Shown here piece by piece: positions 6,421-7,402 of a stretch of DNA of 7,402 nucleotides. The stretch covers positions 1 to 7,402 of the forward strand of contig URND01000132.1 of assembly GCA_900549105.1 (NCBI GenBank). Direction: 5' to 3'. A program made the translations under genes and the position numbers. Positions within the stretch are counted from its first letter, which is position 1. Each line of letters begins with the position of its first letter. This stretch comes from an uncultured Eubacteriales bacterium. GTDB taxonomy: Bacteria; Bacillota; Clostridia; Lachnospirales; Lachnospiraceae. Under the pieces are notes generated by a model, which was not told where the DNA came from, did no database searches, and saw only the letters and a list, made by a program, of their open reading frames with translations.

Positions 6421-7402
6421 TTAATTTCCCGACAAAACAAGATAAAGCAAATCGGCCAGAAGGGGCATGGCATTCTGGACTTCCTCCACCGTGTTTGTCT
6501 GAGCGCCGCATTCCACAAGCAGGCTCCTTGGAAGAATATGTAAATTATACTGATAGGAACGCAGATAAATCCGCCGCATCAAATCCGGATAATACTGGGC
6601 CGCCTTTGCCTGCAGTTTAAAGCTGAAAGCCAGATTCTCTGTCAGATAAGGATTTTGAAGATATTCAATGGGGCCGTTGGCCGCCGTCCGGCAGAGACCG
6701 TTTAAAAACATAAGCTGGGCCGTATCCTTCCCGCCGATGTTAGTCACCAGCCGGGTTCCGTCTGCCACTCCATCTCTGTGCAGATCGATCACTACTTTGA
6801 TGGACGGATATTCTTCAAGCACTTCCCATATTTTTTCTTCGGCATAGGTATAGGCGGCGCTGCGGTCAGTTACCCCGTCAATCACATCGAAAGTATCCGT
6901 CAAATGGAGCACCGAAACACCATAACGGCTCTCCAGATTATTTTTCAGCGTTTCTCCCAGGCCGACGACTGTGTCCTGCCATTCCCCCGGGCGGCTGTCC
7001 GCAAATGCCTCCTGAGAATGGGTGTGATAAATCAGCACCTTTGGAGCGTCCCCCTGCAAATCAATGCTCAAATCCATATTCATAAAATTCTCCGCATCCA
7101 AAAGGCCGTCCGGCGCATAGGTCGTGCTGTCAATGGCATAAAACTGATTAATAAAATAATTGTAGTCCTTCAGCATATCCGCCGTATATACGATGCCCTC
7201 GCTGCTGGCCACCGGGGCGCTGGCCGGCTGAACCGCTGTATTTTCCTGAGATTCCATCCCGGAATTTTCATCGGCGGCGCCTGTCCCCCCGTTTCCGGCC
7301 CCGTCATTTCCCGAATCAGAACTCTGATTATTTTCCGCATAAACCGCCGCGAGCACACTATCCGAAGGATAAAGCTCACAGATATCATTTCCCGCATACA
7401 TA
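6421..7402 (-). CDS. spoIIP: Stage II sporulation protein P, 5' end cut by window edge
   Basis: This is the C-terminal 326 residues of SpoIIP, the N-acetylmuramoyl-L-alanine amidase and endopeptidase that, with SpoIID and SpoIIM, degrades septal peptidoglycan during engulfment of the forespore. Counting from the first complete codon (7401), the catalytic domain carries VLIYHTHSQEAF with zinc-ligand candidates around His126 and His128, VVIDLHRDG with His208, and LLVECGAQTNT with Glu297. Conserved stretches such as QNPYLTENLAFSFKLQ lie between. The visible N-terminal part (about 25-66) is a low-complexity Asn/Gly/Asp/Ser/Ala-rich stretch that probably links the catalytic domain to a membrane anchor. 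That anchor is not in the window, so the gene very likely continues past 7402 and the ATG at 7401 is probably internal. The gene stops 155 bases before the regulator start. Its promoter would be upstream, outside the window. Confidence 0.95.
   Translation of the reverse strand, partial: MYAGNDICELYPSDSVLAAVYAENNQSSDSGNDGAGNGGTGAADENSGMESQENTAVQPASAPVASSEGIVYTADMLKDYNYFINQFYAIDSTTYAPDGLLDAENFMNMDLSIDLQGDAPKVLIYHTHSQEAFADSRPGEWQDTVVGLGETLKNNLESRYGVSVLHLTDTFDVIDGVTDRSAAYTYAEEKIWEVLEEYPSIKVVIDLHRDGVADGTRLVTNIGGKDTAQLMFLNGLCRTAANGPIEYLQNPYLTENLAFSFKLQAKAAQYYPDLMRRIYLRSYQYNLHILPRSLLVECGAQTNTVEEVQNAMPLLADLLYLVLSGN

Overview
The window looks like a chromosomal segment of an anaerobic, spore-forming Firmicute, most likely a clostridial species of the Lachnospiraceae type. 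The reasons are a SpoIIP sporulation hydrolase, the neighbourhood spoIIP / lepA / hemW (in many Firmicutes this block continues into hrcA-grpE-dnaK), intermediate base composition by eye, and AGGAGG-type ribosome binding sites. No gene was compared with a database; the assignments rest on motifs read in the translations.

All six genes lie on the minus strand, so transcription runs from high to low coordinates. In that order they are: spoIIP (5' end outside the window, stop at 6421); a 155-base AT-rich gap; an OmpR/PhoB-type response regulator (6265-5561); a six-transmembrane sensor histidine kinase (5559-3910) whose ATG lies one base after the regulator's stop; lepA (3828-2017), behind its own sigma-A promoter; a double hotdog MaoC / enoyl-CoA hydratase 2 gene (1989-1105), 27 bases after lepA; and hemW (from 954, running off the low end), behind a second sigma-A promoter.

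The conserved housekeeping and sporulation block is interrupted twice. The two-component system sits between spoIIP and lepA, and the hydratase sits between lepA and hemW. Both look like intact accessory cargo. The lepA and hemW promoters are built alike, each with a 17-base spacer and a TGG extended -10, so each conserved gene keeps its own start signal downstream of an insertion. No convincing intrinsic terminator (GC hairpin followed by T residues) is visible in any intergenic gap, so read-through between units is likely.

I see no mobile element, CRISPR array, tRNA, rRNA or phage gene, and no clear sign of a wholly new system. The points most worth a second look are the orphan hydratase with its altered active-site motif, the unexplained two-component system, and the promoter evidence that fixes the lepA start and complicates the hemW start.
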